Shown piece by piece: positions 8,741 through 17,434 of a stretch of DNA of 30,706 nt. The stretch's first letter is position 1. Every line of letters starts with the position of its first letter. The translations under genes were made by a program, and so were the position numbers. The stretch is from NCBI GenBank assembly GCA_964555645.1, contig CAZKTA010000026.1, forward strand, positions 1 through 30,706. Reading direction: 5' to 3'. The notes under the pieces are model-generated. The model saw only the letters and a program-made list of their open reading frames with translations. It searched no databases and was not told the DNA's origin. Origin of the DNA: DTLC01 sp964555645. GTDB taxonomy: Bacteria; Verrucomicrobiota; Verrucomicrobiia; Limisphaerales; DTLC01.

Positions 8741-9113
8741 GCGTATTGTTTGGCTTAGACTTTTTCCATTCCTATCGCCCGTGCTGTGCGTCTGTTATCA
8801 TTTACCGAAACGCCACTTATCGTTTGGCAAACTGCCGAAAATACAACTCGCGTTTGTTCCCAGCGTGTGCAACCTAAGCACAAATGTCGAGCGCAGAAAC
8901 TGAACCTTGTCTAAAAGCATCCGAATCCATTCCTGCAACGAACAAATCCAGCGCACACAAAGTCAAATCGAGCTCCTGTCCTGCAAATGCAGGACACACC
9001 ACCGAACACTTTCGGCGCTGTAAGTGGCAAGTAACCCGTCAAATGTGTAAACAACTCCGAAGTCAAAGTAGTTTGAGCCGCTTGCTACGCCACGGGGCTA
9101 GCAGTCTATTGCG
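8741..9113. other. Intergenic region, no supported gene; short dyad at 8977-8996
   Basis: About 370 bases lie between the 5' end of the YIP1-like gene and the 3' end of the large secreted protein gene, both on the minus strand. A plus-strand frame from 8884 has no protein-like composition and runs into the neighbouring gene. A perfect dyad, TGTCCTGCA-AA-TGCAGGACA, lies at 8977-8996. It has no T-run and could be an operator or a weak transcript-end hairpin. The promoter of the export operon should be in the part nearest 8741, but I cannot place it. Confidence 0.45.
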
Positions 9114-12100
9114 TCACTGGTACCACCTTGTTGCGATGCTTGCGGTGCTCAAGACACCGGCTGTGCCCGGCCCGGAGATCGTTAGGCGGTAATCGAACTT
9201 GTTTGTGCGGCTGAACTCGCCCAAATACACGAAATCGGTGTTGCAAACTACTGCAATAACAATGTTGTTTTTGATCGGTTTACCCGAAGGCGGCGTGAGA
9301 CTGCATGGGCCAGAACGAACCGGTTTGCTGTAGATAACCGAACCGTCAGTTGCACGGTACACCAGTTGACATGTCATATTCGAGCCTAGCGGAGTGAAAA
9401 CGACGCGGACGGTGCCGGTTGAATTCGACGTCGTCAGTGGGATTTGATTTGCGCCTGACCAACCGGGCAAGGTCCGGCGTTCAGGTATGAGTGTCCCGCC
9501 GACATTTGTCGTTACAACGTAGCACCGGGCAATCCATGCCTGGCAATCAATCCAGTACGGCGACCACTCCTGGTCTATGGTTCTGCCCCAGTTATCGTCT
9601 AGTAGCTTCTTGAACGCATTCGACCACCGGCCAAAGTCACACATCGCCTGGCGCGCCCGGAATTCGCGTATAAGCCGCCGTGTTTGGTATTCACCAAGGC
9701 CATGCGGGACTGTCGCCAGTCCTTCCAACACACGGTTTGTGCAATAGCGCCAAATCCACGCCACACTACCGCGCGAGACAATTTCACCCATAAACTTCGG
9801 AAACGTCTCGCCATACTGTGTGCCCCCGAGCAGGTTGCGCCAGGTGCAAATCTGCGTGTTATTCGAATACATGTTAACCCCTTCGGCACATGGACCGCCA
9901 AAGCTATCGTCCTGCAACCAGCCGCTGTAGCACTCGATTGGCATAAACGGCGCAAGCATCGCGCCTGCGCTCAGCCAACCCATGCTGCTGTAGTTGCCGG
10001 TCCGGCGCGCTGTTGCCTCGGCCTGCAACCATGTGTTACCCCCTTCGTGGAACCAGCACGATTGCCTGCAGCCAGGCATGTCGGCTAACACAGCATGGAT
10101 AGCCTCGTGCACAACCGCGTCTTGTTGGTATTGCTTGTCGGGGTATGGACACGCAGGGTCAAAACAATACACCGGGTAATAAGACAACAACACCATCGGC
10201 CAAGCCTCGCGGTTATAGATGATTGTGCCTTGCCAACCGCCGGTGTCGTTGCTTTGGCCACCAACGCACGTGCCGGAGCCGTATAAATACACCGCGCTGT
10301 AATAGCCGCGTTTGGCGCGTTTGTCTGGCGGCCAGCCCATTTCGTCACGAATGTAAGCAAACTCGCTGTTGAGCCGTTCGAGCATTGGAATCCATGCATT
10401 TGATGTGACAAGCGAATGTTTATTCGTGCCAAACCTGAAGCAGAACCAGTTTGACGGCAGTGTGATTGTTGTGGTCACACCAGAGCAATCATTTAGGATG
10501 TTTGTTGGAGGGGGCAACCCAGTAAATTCATTTGTAAAATTGTAGTCGAGGTCTGGGCTGTAAGCCGGCCACGCAAAGGGCGCGTCTGGTGGCTCGGCAA
10601 CAACAATCAAGGTTAAGTTTGTCACCACCGTGATCGAGCCGCCTGCACCAACCACAGTCACCGTGTACGTGCTGGCCGGGACGGAAGCGTCGGCCTCCAA
10701 AAACAGGCTGCACACGCCCGTTTTAAGCGGTAAAGGATGAAAATACGGCGTTACGCCTGTTGGCAAATTGCCTACGGTTAACCAGACGGGATGACTGAAC
10801 ATGTTTTTCGAGTTGACGGAAATCTTAACACTGTTTGCAAGGCCTTGTGTCACAACCAGCTCCGGACTTGACAAGCCAAGTTCAAAGTACGGTCGCGGTG
10901 CTGCTAATCGGAAAAACTGCGCTTCGTTTGTCATTTGGATGGTGAGCCTGTTGGTCTCTCCGACACGAGTCGGGGCCGGCATGTTATTTGTTGTCCAAAC
11001 GCTGTCTGGCTCCAGCGAAGGGATTGTTTCAATCCAGTCGCCCATGTCGAGCCACGCCAAATGCAGGTAGCCCGCAGGCTCAGGCTCGAATCTGAGCGAG
11101 TTTGGCTCGGGTTCGTATGACAGAAAACCGTCGGGATCGCTTTGATTTTGGTAGCACGCCTTAATCCATGCAGCCGAGCGCGCACGGTTTTCGACACGGC
11201 ATTCATCGAGCATACCGTTGAAAAGCCGGTTCCAACCCCCTCCGATTGAAAACCACTCGGTGCCAGGTGTAGGTGCGTCACTTTTTGTCCAAGTGGCGAC
11301 TTGCAAACCGTTAACGTATAACGTTGCGTCCAGCCCGTTCTGCGTTGCCGCCAGGTAAAACCACTTGCGCAAACCGCCTGCAGCATTTATCGGCCAGCGC
11401 GTATCACCGCCCCACGGCGCAGTTTCAAACCGCAGATCGCTTCCTTGCTGCCAGAAAAACATCTGGCCCTCCTTTGTCATCACGACGCCATCCCGTATTT
11501 CATCTTCAAGCCAGACCCATGCTGACAAGGTCTGATTTGTCACTCGGATCGCGGTGCTTGTGCGAATGCGGTTGTCGCTGCTCACATTGCCATTAAACCG
11601 TAGTGCGCGCCCGATCACGCCGTTTGTGGTTGTTATTGCGGATGGGACGGGAATGTAAGTTGCGGTGTAGCGGTTACTGGTGGAGTCTGTAACATAATTC
11701 GTTTGCATGTGCCACACTGCGGTGAAGATGCCATCACTGAATGTAGCGCCGTTCGTCCGGTAAGCCGGCACGCCTAGACCAACCTTACCCCAATACATTC
11801 TTAAGCGTGCGCCATTTGTCAATGTAGGTAGCTGTACCCAAACAAACGATGTGCCGTTTGTGTTCCACAGCTCAATTTCTGAGTTCAACTCGTTGGTTGC
11901 TGAATCAACAAATCGCAAGTCGGTTGCGTTAGCCGATCGCACTTGAGTGTATCTGAACCCGGTCAGGTTTGTGCCGAGCTTGATCAGGACCGGAAAGTTT
12001 GTTAGCGGTTCCGGGTCGTCGTAACCAGCCACGACAAACCGACCCGTGTACGAGTAGCCTGTCGGGTCAAACCCAGCGTGTGCAACAACATGAAATACCA

Positions 12101-12137
12101 AAGCAAGCACCAATGTTTGTGCGACTTGACGCTTCAT
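9114..12137 (-). CDS. Secreted multidomain protein: DUF2341, LamG and metallopeptidase-like region
   Basis: From the ATG at 12137 the product is 1,007 residues and begins with a signal peptide (MKRQVAQTLVLALVFHVVAHA). The frame can be extended to a TTG at 12188, but this would bury the signal peptide. Domains in order: DUF2341-like (about 20-120); LamG/concanavalin-like (about 140-330, with LSAWVWLEDE and GMLDECRVENRARS); a Verrucomicrobia-style module ending AQFFRLAAPR (about 350-415); an Ig-like segment (about 420-515); and a catalytic-looking region with HEAIH at 677-681 and WFHEGG ending near 700. HExxH followed by a Glu about 20 residues later fits a gluzincin (peptidase clan MA) zinc site. 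The protein probably acts outside the cytoplasm, on glycan-bearing or protein substrates. The gene stands alone. Domain calls are by eye; proteolytic activity is inferred. Confidence 0.85.
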   Translation of the reverse strand: MKRQVAQTLVLALVFHVVAHAGFDPTGYSYTGRFVVAGYDDPEPLTNFPVLIKLGTNLTGFRYTQVRSANATDLRFVDSATNELNSEIELWNTNGTSFVWVQLPTLTNGARLRMYWGKVGLGVPAYRTNGATFSDGIFTAVWHMQTNYVTDSTSNRYTATYIPVPSAITTTNGVIGRALRFNGNVSSDNRIRTSTAIRVTNQTLSAWVWLEDEIRDGVVMTKEGQMFFWQQGSDLRFETAPWGGDTRWPINAAGGLRKWFYLAATQNGLDATLYVNGLQVATWTKSDAPTPGTEWFSIGGGWNRLFNGMLDECRVENRARSAAWIKACYQNQSDPDGFLSYEPEPNSLRFEPEPAGYLHLAWLDMGDWIETIPSLEPDSVWTTNNMPAPTRVGETNRLTIQMTNEAQFFRLAAPRPYFELGLSSPELVVTQGLANSVKISVNSKNMFSHPVWLTVGNLPTGVTPYFHPLPLKTGVCSLFLEADASVPASTYTVTVVGAGGSITVVTNLTLIVVAEPPDAPFAWPAYSPDLDYNFTNEFTGLPPPTNILNDCSGVTTTITLPSNWFCFRFGTNKHSLVTSNAWIPMLERLNSEFAYIRDEMGWPPDKRAKRGYYSAVYLYGSGTCVGGQSNDTGGWQGTIIYNREAWPMVLLSYYPVYCFDPACPYPDKQYQQDAVVHEAIHAVLADMPGCRQSCWFHEGGNTWLQAEATARRTGNYSSMGWLSAGAMLAPFMPIECYSGWLQDDSFGGPCAEGVNMYSNNTQICTWRNLLGGTQYGETFPKFMGEIVSRGSVAWIWRYCTNRVLEGLATVPHGLGEYQTRRLIREFRARQAMCDFGRWSNAFKKLLDDNWGRTIDQEWSPYWIDCQAWIARCYVVTTNVGGTLIPERRTLPGWSGANQIPLTTSNSTGTVRVVFTPLGSNMTCQLVYRATDGSVIYSKPVRSGPCSLTPPSGKPIKNNIVIAVVCNTDFVYLGEFSRTNKFDYRLTISGPGTAGVLSTASIATRWYQ

Positions 12138-12595
12138 GAGAAATAAGTTTCGCACAAGAAGGATACTTGCACGTATTACATCCTGCAAACGGCATGCTCC
12201 ACATCAGCCTATCCAATTTCCACATCTTTCAACTGCAGTCGCAACAGTTCAGATGGTGGAAATGCATCATTCGTGACGCGCGCTTTCGCAAACACAGCTA
12301 CGCCTGAACGCCCGAATTTAACGACACCAGCGATGCCGGTGCTTGGTGTGCAAAGTGTGTGTGTGCAGCTCAGTATTAACCGGCTTGTACATGGGTCGTG
12401 CCAAGCTGTGGCTTTGATTCTTCTGCGCAAATGCTGCGCGGCAAACAGCACGTCAAGCCCCCGGTGCCCACAGCAAATGCAGAATTGCGTCTCCAACAGA
12501 GCGCAGCCGTCCATGCTGCCAAAGGTTGAGGTCGAACTATCAGCCGTCAACTTACTCTTTGCAAAAGTGCAGCAGTTGAATACCCTCGGCATCGT
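12138..12595. other. Divergent intergenic region with a doubtful 127-codon minus ORF
   Basis: This region separates the large secreted protein gene from rfbA. An open frame on the minus strand, 12592-12209, would encode 127 residues with many cysteines (CGHRG, CTHTLC) and no family I recognise. Its ATG would face that of rfbA with only three bases between them, leaving no room for separate promoters, and a plus-strand frame of 108 codons overlaps it. I do not call either as a gene. Promoters for rfbA and for the secreted protein should lie here, but none is convincing. Confidence 0.35.
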
Positions 12596-13480
12596 ATGAA
12601 GGGCATCATTTTGGCAGGTGGCGCAGGCTCGCGGCTGTACCCGCTAACATTAGTGGCCAGCAAACAACTGCAGCCGGTCTATGACAAGCCGATGGTCTAT
12701 TATCCGCTCACAACTTTGATTGCAGGCGGAATTCGTGAGTTTTGTCTTATCTCAACGCCGGCTGACCTGCCACGGTTCCAGCAGTTGTTTGGTGACGGCA
12801 GCAAATGGGGCCTAGCCATAGAGTATCGTGAACAACCACGCCCTGATGGTATCGCACAAGCGTTCATTATTGCTGAGTCGTTCATTGGTAATGACAACGT
12901 GGCATTGATTCTGGGTGACAATGTATTTTCAGGCAGCGACGTTTTCTCGCGTGCGTTTGCTGAGTTTAACGGCGGCGCAATAATCTTTGCATACCACGTG
13001 CGCGACCCAGAACGATACGGCGTGGTTGAATTCGACGAGACCGGTCGGGCGATATCAATTGAGGAAAAGCCAAAAAACCCGCGCAGTAATTACGCTGTGC
13101 CCGGGCTGTACATCTACGACAACCAGGTTGTTAGCATAGCAAAATCGCTAAAGCCATCCGCACGGGGTGAACTCGAGATCACCGACGTTAACAAGGAATA
13201 CATGCGGCGCGGCCAGTTGCGCGTTTATAGGCTCAGCCGCGGATTTGCATGGCTTGACGCCGGTACAAGCACAAGTTTGCACGATGCATCCGCGTATGTG
13301 CAGACGATCGAAAAACGCCAAGGTGTCAAGCTCGGTTGCCCTGAAGAAGCTGCATTTCGGCGCGGGTTTATAAAGCTCGAGCAGTTGGAAAACTTAACTA
13401 ATCAGATGCCAAATTGTGAATACCGCGACTACCTGCTTGACGTAATCGCAGAGGCGAAACGGTTACGCGGCCAGATTTAA
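12596..13480 (+). CDS. rfbA: Glucose-1-phosphate thymidylyltransferase
   Basis: A 294-residue enzyme that joins glucose-1-phosphate and dTTP to give dTDP-glucose, the first step of dTDP-L-rhamnose synthesis. The N-terminal nucleotide-binding motif GIILAGGAGSRLYPLT is followed by SKQLQPVYDKPMVYYPL, the sugar-site phrase PDGIAQAFIIAESFIG, LGDNVF and VVEFDETGRAISIEEKPKNP, and FAWLDAGT. These are hallmark RmlA motifs, and the length matches the family (about 290). It is the first gene of a two-gene unit with rfbC, four bases downstream. rfbB and rfbD are not in the window. The start ATG has no Shine-Dalgarno sequence. It probably supplies rhamnose for cell-surface polysaccharide. Confidence 0.97.
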   Translation: MKGIILAGGAGSRLYPLTLVASKQLQPVYDKPMVYYPLTTLIAGGIREFCLISTPADLPRFQQLFGDGSKWGLAIEYREQPRPDGIAQAFIIAESFIGNDNVALILGDNVFSGSDVFSRAFAEFNGGAIIFAYHVRDPERYGVVEFDETGRAISIEEKPKNPRSNYAVPGLYIYDNQVVSIAKSLKPSARGELEITDVNKEYMRRGQLRVYRLSRGFAWLDAGTSTSLHDASAYVQTIEKRQGVKLGCPEEAAFRRGFIKLEQLENLTNQMPNCEYRDYLLDVIAEAKRLRGQI

Positions 13481-13484
13481 CACC

Positions 13485-14030
13485 ATGCAAGTCATCAAGT
13501 GCGAGCTTGAAGGGTTGTTACTTATTGTGCCCGACGTGTACTCAGACGCACGCGGCTACTTTATCGAAACATGGCACCAACAACGGTATGCCGAGCACGG
13601 CATAAACTGGTCATTCCTGCAAGACAACCTGTCTTTTTCACGTCGGGCCGTACTGCGCGGCTTGCATTTTCAGAATCCCACTCCACAAGGTAAACTCGTC
13701 TCCATACTGCACGGTGAAGTGTTCGATGTTGCAGTTGATCTCAGACGCAACTCGCCAACGTTCAAGCGTTGGCAGGGGTTTATCTTGTCGTCGGAAAACA
13801 AACATCAACTGTTTATACCGCCCGGGTTTGCACATGGGTTTGTAGTACTGAGCGAAGCTGCCCTGTGCAGTTACAAGTGCACAGGTTTTTATTCAAAAAC
13901 CGATGAGCTGACCGTTCGTTGGAACGACCCTGACATTGGGATCATGTGGCCGGTTGAGAATCCAATACTCTCACAGAAAGACGCCACTGCCCCACTGTTG
14001 CGTGACCTGCCGGTTGAGCGGTTGTTTTAG
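13485..14030 (+). CDS. rfbC: dTDP-4-dehydrorhamnose 3,5-epimerase
   Basis: A 181-residue cupin-fold epimerase, the third step of dTDP-L-rhamnose synthesis. The motif VLRGLHFQ places the catalytic His at residue 61, with K70 following in PQGKLV. VFDVAVDLRRNSPTF, IPPGFAHGF and the C-terminal RWNDPDIGIMWP are standard RmlC features. The length agrees with the family (about 180). It begins four bases after the rfbA stop and is surely co-transcribed with it. A weak hairpin plus TTTTT about 165-190 bases after the stop (14196-14217) might end the transcript. Confidence 0.97.
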   Translation: MQVIKCELEGLLLIVPDVYSDARGYFIETWHQQRYAEHGINWSFLQDNLSFSRRAVLRGLHFQNPTPQGKLVSILHGEVFDVAVDLRRNSPTFKRWQGFILSSENKHQLFIPPGFAHGFVVLSEAALCSYKCTGFYSKTDELTVRWNDPDIGIMWPVENPILSQKDATAPLLRDLPVERLF

Positions 14031-14380
14031 CGATTTACGATTAAACAGATCCCTGGCAAGTGCGCTCTTGAACTGGTACAATTTATCTACACTTGCAACC
14101 GCGCTTTTGGGGGGATAATTCCGAATGTAGTTTCCAGCGGTAGAAACGCCAATTGCACCAAATGTTTGTTCACAATGCTATGCCAAGATGATTTTGTGCT
14201 GGTGCAACGCACTTTTTCAGCTAAATGCGGTCCTCAGTCATAACCACAAAGGCAGAAACATCAGAAATGTTGCTCGTAAGAATTATCCCTTGACGACAAA
14301 CAGTTTCGGTGCGAAACTTTTGGCGTTTTACTGATTGGGGCGCCGCAGCCGTTGTGCTGCGGCGCTGAACGTTTGTAAAG
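14031..14380. other. Intergenic region before xylA; hairpin and weak signals
   Basis: No gene is supported in these 350 bases. A short GTGC-AAC-GCAC stem followed by TTTTT (14202-14217) could be a weak terminator for rfbAC. A TTGACG at 14290-14295 is the best -35-like hexamer, with only a poor -10 (AAACTT, 14314-14319) at 18-base spacing. A 10-bp hairpin ends 15 bases before the first xylA ATG and is listed separately. Confidence 0.4.
14340..14365 (+). promoter_or_regulatory. GC-rich hairpin immediately upstream of xylA start
   Basis: The arms GCGCCGCAGC (14340-14349) and GCTGCGGCGC (14356-14365) are perfect complements with a 6-base loop, CGTTGT. There is no T-run, so it is not a terminator. 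In mRNA it would sit 15 bases before the ATG at 14381, or 45 bases before the alternative ATG at 14411. It could affect translation initiation or mRNA stability. A protein-binding site at the DNA level is the alternative. Confidence 0.45.
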
Positions 14381-15724
14381 ATGAAAAACAACAAGCACAA
14401 AAGTAACCAGATGGCAAAAGCGTTTCCGAACATACAAAAGATACAGTACGAAGGACCAAAATCGCGCAATCCACTTGCGTTCAAGCATTATAATCCAGAT
14501 GAAATCGTTGATGGTAAAACCATGAAAGACCACCTGCGGTTCTCGGTGGTTTACTGGCATACATTCCGGGGCACAGGTGCGGACCCGTTTGGCAATGGTA
14601 CGGCATATCGGCCGTGGGACGACGGGTCGAACTCGTTGGAAAACGCCAAGAGAAGGGTTCGCGCTGCATTCGAGTTTATGGAAAAGTTGGGCGTTCCCTT
14701 TTACGCTTTCCATGACCGCGACGTTGCGCCTGAGGGCAAGACGCTGCGTGAAACAAACAAAAACCTCGACGCAGTGGTCAAAGTGCTCAAGGAAGAACAG
14801 CAGCGGACCGGGATAAAACTTTTGTGGGGCACAGCCAACTTGTTCTCGCATCCGCGATATGTGCATGGAGCAGCAACAAGTTGTAATGCAGACGTGTTTG
14901 CATACGCTGCTGCGCAAGTGAAAAAAGCACTCGAAGTCACACACGAATTGGGCGGCGCAGGATACGTTTTTTGGGGTGGTCGCGAGGGTTACACGACGCT
15001 CCTGAACACAGACATGAAACGCGAGCTAGACCACCTGGCTAAATTCCTTCACATGGCAGTAGAGTACAAAAAACAGATCGGGTTCAAAGGGCAATTCTAC
15101 ATCGAACCCAAACCTAAAGAACCCACAAAGCATCAGTACGACTTTGACGCTGCGGCGTGTTTGAACTTCCTGCGCCAATACGATCTGCTGCCGCACTTCA
15201 AACTAAACATTGAGACCAACCATGCCACACTCGCCGGCCATACCGTGCAACACGAGCTTGAGGTGGCAGGTGCGGCGGGCGCGCTAGGGTCAATTGACGC
15301 AAACACAGGCGATGAATTGCTCGGCTGGGACACCGACCAGTTTCCCACAAGCGTGTATCTGACCACGCAAATCATGTTGGTCATTCTCAAATATGGCGGC
15401 TTTACGACCGGCGGAGTGAACTTCGACGCAAAAGTCCGACGCGAAAGCTTTGAACCAATAGACCTTTTCTATGCGCACATTGGCGGTATGGACGCGTTTG
15501 CGCGTGGACTCAAAATTGCCGCAGCTATTCGCAAGGACGGCCGTCTGGCAGAGTTTGTCCGGCAACGATACAGCTCCTGGGACAGCGGCATCGGTGCAAA
15601 AATCGAGCGTGGCCAGACAAACTTCAAAGAGCTCGAAGCATACATGCTCAAGAAGGGAGAACCTGCACCAAATGAAAGTGGACGGCAGGAGTTCCTAGAA
15701 AATCTGATCAACGAGTTCATCTAA
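14381..15724 (+). CDS. xylA: Xylose isomerase
   Basis: A 447-residue class II xylose isomerase that interconverts D-xylose and D-xylulose (also glucose and fructose) with two divalent metals in a TIM barrel. Catalytic and metal residues are visible: H111 and D114 in FHDRD, E242 and K244 in IEPKPKEP, E278 and H281 in NIETNHATLAGHT, D306 in SIDAN, and D317/D319 in GWDTDQFP. From the second ATG at 14411 the protein would be 437 residues, closer to the usual size; the first ten residues (MKNNKHKSNQ) look like an extension. Neither start has a clear Shine-Dalgarno site. No xylB, transporter or regulator is next to it, so it is transcribed alone, with terminator-like hairpins after the stop. Confidence 0.97.
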   Translation: MKNNKHKSNQMAKAFPNIQKIQYEGPKSRNPLAFKHYNPDEIVDGKTMKDHLRFSVVYWHTFRGTGADPFGNGTAYRPWDDGSNSLENAKRRVRAAFEFMEKLGVPFYAFHDRDVAPEGKTLRETNKNLDAVVKVLKEEQQRTGIKLLWGTANLFSHPRYVHGAATSCNADVFAYAAAQVKKALEVTHELGGAGYVFWGGREGYTTLLNTDMKRELDHLAKFLHMAVEYKKQIGFKGQFYIEPKPKEPTKHQYDFDAAACLNFLRQYDLLPHFKLNIETNHATLAGHTVQHELEVAGAAGALGSIDANTGDELLGWDTDQFPTSVYLTTQIMLVILKYGGFTTGGVNFDAKVRRESFEPIDLFYAHIGGMDAFARGLKIAAAIRKDGRLAEFVRQRYSSWDSGIGAKIERGQTNFKELEAYMLKKGEPAPNESGRQEFLENLINEFI

Positions 15725-15734
15725 TAGACAAAGG

Positions 15735-15783
15735 GGCGTTCCGGGAGCTTTAATCAAGGAAATCTTGGTTTTCCCGGAACGCC
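15735..15783 (+). terminator. Long-stem hairpin just after xylA
   Basis: Perfect 12-bp arms, GGCGTTCCGGGA (15735-15746) and TCCCGGAACGCC (15772-15783), enclose 25 bases that contain a smaller CAAG/CTTG stem. It begins 10 bases after the xylA stop, and GGCTTTT follows. This is probably a transcript-end or mRNA-stabilising structure, and it acts with the stronger terminator some 40 bases later. Confidence 0.6.
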
Positions 15784-15818
15784 GGCTTTTACTGCTTTAG
15801 CCGGAGGCGGCAACTTTG

Positions 15819-15864
15819 CCCACCAGGTGCACGGTAATTTGCTTGTGTACCGGTGGGTTTTTTT
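15819..15864 (+). terminator. Rho-independent terminator downstream of xylA
   Basis: CCCACCAGGTGCAC (15819-15832) pairs with GTGTACCGGTGGG (15845-15857) with one bulge and one wobble pair. It is followed at once by seven T residues (15858-15864). Stem plus T-run on the plus strand is the classic intrinsic terminator layout, and it lies about 95 bases after the xylA stop. Confidence 0.7.
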
Positions 15865-16084
15865 CCGTTTACAAAGGCATTGGCTTGTGGTGCACAACAG
15901 TCTCAAGACCAGTGCTTTCTAACGACGCGACACCGCAATATGTGCACCACTGCAATATTGCACATGTTGTAGCTAATCAACTGTCCCGCTCTGCTCACTG
16001 ATTCCGCTTAGCCAAGTCCAACGGCAGCGGCGGTTATCAGTTTCCAAGTTTTAAGCTGCAAGAACGTGCTCGACTAGACAATGC
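15865..16084. other. Leader region of the GspE-like gene
   Basis: No gene is supported. The left half holds a cluster of dyads (15887-15964, listed separately). The right half, up to the ATG, has no recognisable promoter hexamers or Shine-Dalgarno site. Together with the two hairpins to its left it makes up the 360-base gap between xylA and the ATPase gene. Confidence 0.4.
15887..15964. promoter_or_regulatory. Cluster of inverted repeats upstream of GspE-like gene
   Basis: GTGGTGCAC (15887-15895) is mirrored by GTGCACCAC (15942-15950). Directly after comes a perfect 12-bp palindrome, TGCAATATTGCA (15951-15962). TGTGCA (15941-15946) also pairs with TGCACA (15959-15964). Such overlapping symmetry suggests operator sites or a folded leader. 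It lies 120-200 bases before the ATPase start. Confidence 0.35.
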
Positions 16085-17341
16085 ATGCGCTATTATTCTT
16101 TTTTGCAAGGTACGACCGTTGAAATGAGCTACACGTCGCAATACTTACAGTCTGAGCTGGCTGCTGGTGGGGTCGAGGTAAGCGTGCTCGTCAACTGCAT
16201 GATCCAAGATGCAATTCGGCTTGGAGCGAGCGATGTGCATATTGAGCCGTGGGAAAACACCATCGCAGTGCGTGCCCGAGTTAACGGTGTATTGATGGAA
16301 ATAGCTCATCTGCCATTGGAACTGATGGACAAGATTTCGATGCGCTTCAAAGTAATCGCGAATCTTGTCACGTATCAGGCTGGCATGCCACAAGATGGAG
16401 CAACTTTGTGCGGACCTGAGCTCGACAATGTGCAGTTGCGCATTTCAATTTTCCCGACTACGCGCGGCGAGAAAATCGTGGCGCGCATATTCGACCCGCG
16501 CGACCGGCGGTTCGACCTCGACACACTGAACTTTGAAGAACAAACTCTCCAAGGCCTCAAGCGGTTGCTCCGGCGCACAAGTGGCCTGTTGTTATTCACG
16601 GGGCCGACCGGGTCGGGCAAAACCACGACAATTTACTCTTCAATCTGCCACATAATCGAGCGGGACGGAACAACCGTTAGCATCAGCACCGTCGAAGACC
16701 CGGTGGAGTTCAACTTGCCAACGGTCAGTCAGACACAGGTCAACCCTGCACAAGGCCTCACATACGCTGTTGCATTGCGCAGTTTGATGCGCCAAGACCC
16801 AAATGTTGTCATGGTTGGCGAAATACGGGACCCCGAGACTGCTGCAATTGCAGTCCAAGCGGGCCTGACAGGGCACCTTGTACTAAGCACAATTCACGCT
16901 GGCGCAGCCGCAGGCGCATTTACGAGACTGATCAACATGGAGATCGAGCCGTTCTTGTTGGCGTCGAGCGTGCTCGGTGTTCTTGCCGAACGATTATTAC
17001 GCAGCATTTGCCCTGGTTGCTCGCAACCGTACGACCCAGGGCCGAGCCTGCTAAAAGTTGTGCCCGAAGAAGCGCAGCCTCAGGCAAACTTCAGACGCGG
17101 CACCGGTTGTGAACGCTGCAACTACACCGGGTTCAGCGGACGCGTCCCAGTAACTGAACTACTGGTCGTTAACGAACCGTTTCGTGAAGCTGTCTTAAAG
17201 AAAATGCCAACGGCTGCCCTGGAAGAAATCGCTATTGCCCAAGGTATGCGCACACTTTGGCAAAACGGTCTTGCGCGCGCATTGTCCGGCCAAACAACAC
17301 TCGAGGAAACAATTCGAGTGCTGGCAGTGGATATGGTATAA
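16085..17341 (+). CDS. GspE/PilB-type secretion or pilus assembly ATPase, short form
   Basis: A 418-residue hexameric ATPase of the type II secretion / type IV pilus family. Motifs: RLGASDVHIEPW (N2 domain, about 46-56); Walker A GPTGSGKT at 173-180; Asp box VEDPVE at 203-208; Walker B region VVMVGEIRDPETA at 241-253; His box LSTIHAG; and a four-cysteine zinc site C309, C312, C342 and C345. Full-length GspE/PilB proteins usually carry an additional N-terminal domain and exceed 500 residues; here only about 40 residues precede the N2 domain. The tetracysteine motif separates it from PilT. An in-frame ATG at 16124 (MSYTSQYL) is an alternative start. No pilin, GspF or secretin gene is adjacent, so its machine is encoded elsewhere or it serves a different role. 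Confidence 0.9.
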   Translation: MRYYSFLQGTTVEMSYTSQYLQSELAAGGVEVSVLVNCMIQDAIRLGASDVHIEPWENTIAVRARVNGVLMEIAHLPLELMDKISMRFKVIANLVTYQAGMPQDGATLCGPELDNVQLRISIFPTTRGEKIVARIFDPRDRRFDLDTLNFEEQTLQGLKRLLRRTSGLLLFTGPTGSGKTTTIYSSICHIIERDGTTVSISTVEDPVEFNLPTVSQTQVNPAQGLTYAVALRSLMRQDPNVVMVGEIRDPETAAIAVQAGLTGHLVLSTIHAGAAAGAFTRLINMEIEPFLLASSVLGVLAERLLRSICPGCSQPYDPGPSLLKVVPEEAQPQANFRRGTGCERCNYTGFSGRVPVTELLVVNEPFREAVLKKMPTAALEEIAIAQGMRTLWQNGLARALSGQTTLEETIRVLAVDMV

Positions 17342-17434
17342 GCTAGCCAGGATAACACACAGGCCCGCATTCTGTATAGCGCATGCCTTGCATTCTTGGC
17401 GCCGAATGAGGCGCGCCGAGCTCACCGGCCCAGG

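Noticed and set aside
8884..9192. 102-codon plus-strand frame
   Set aside because: It overlaps the 3' end of the large secreted protein gene on the other strand, has unlikely composition, and shows no motif.
12209..12592. 127-codon cysteine-rich ORF on the minus strand between the secreted protein gene and rfbA
   Set aside because: Its start would be three bases from the rfbA start with no space for promoters, an overlapping plus-strand frame competes, and no family is recognisable.
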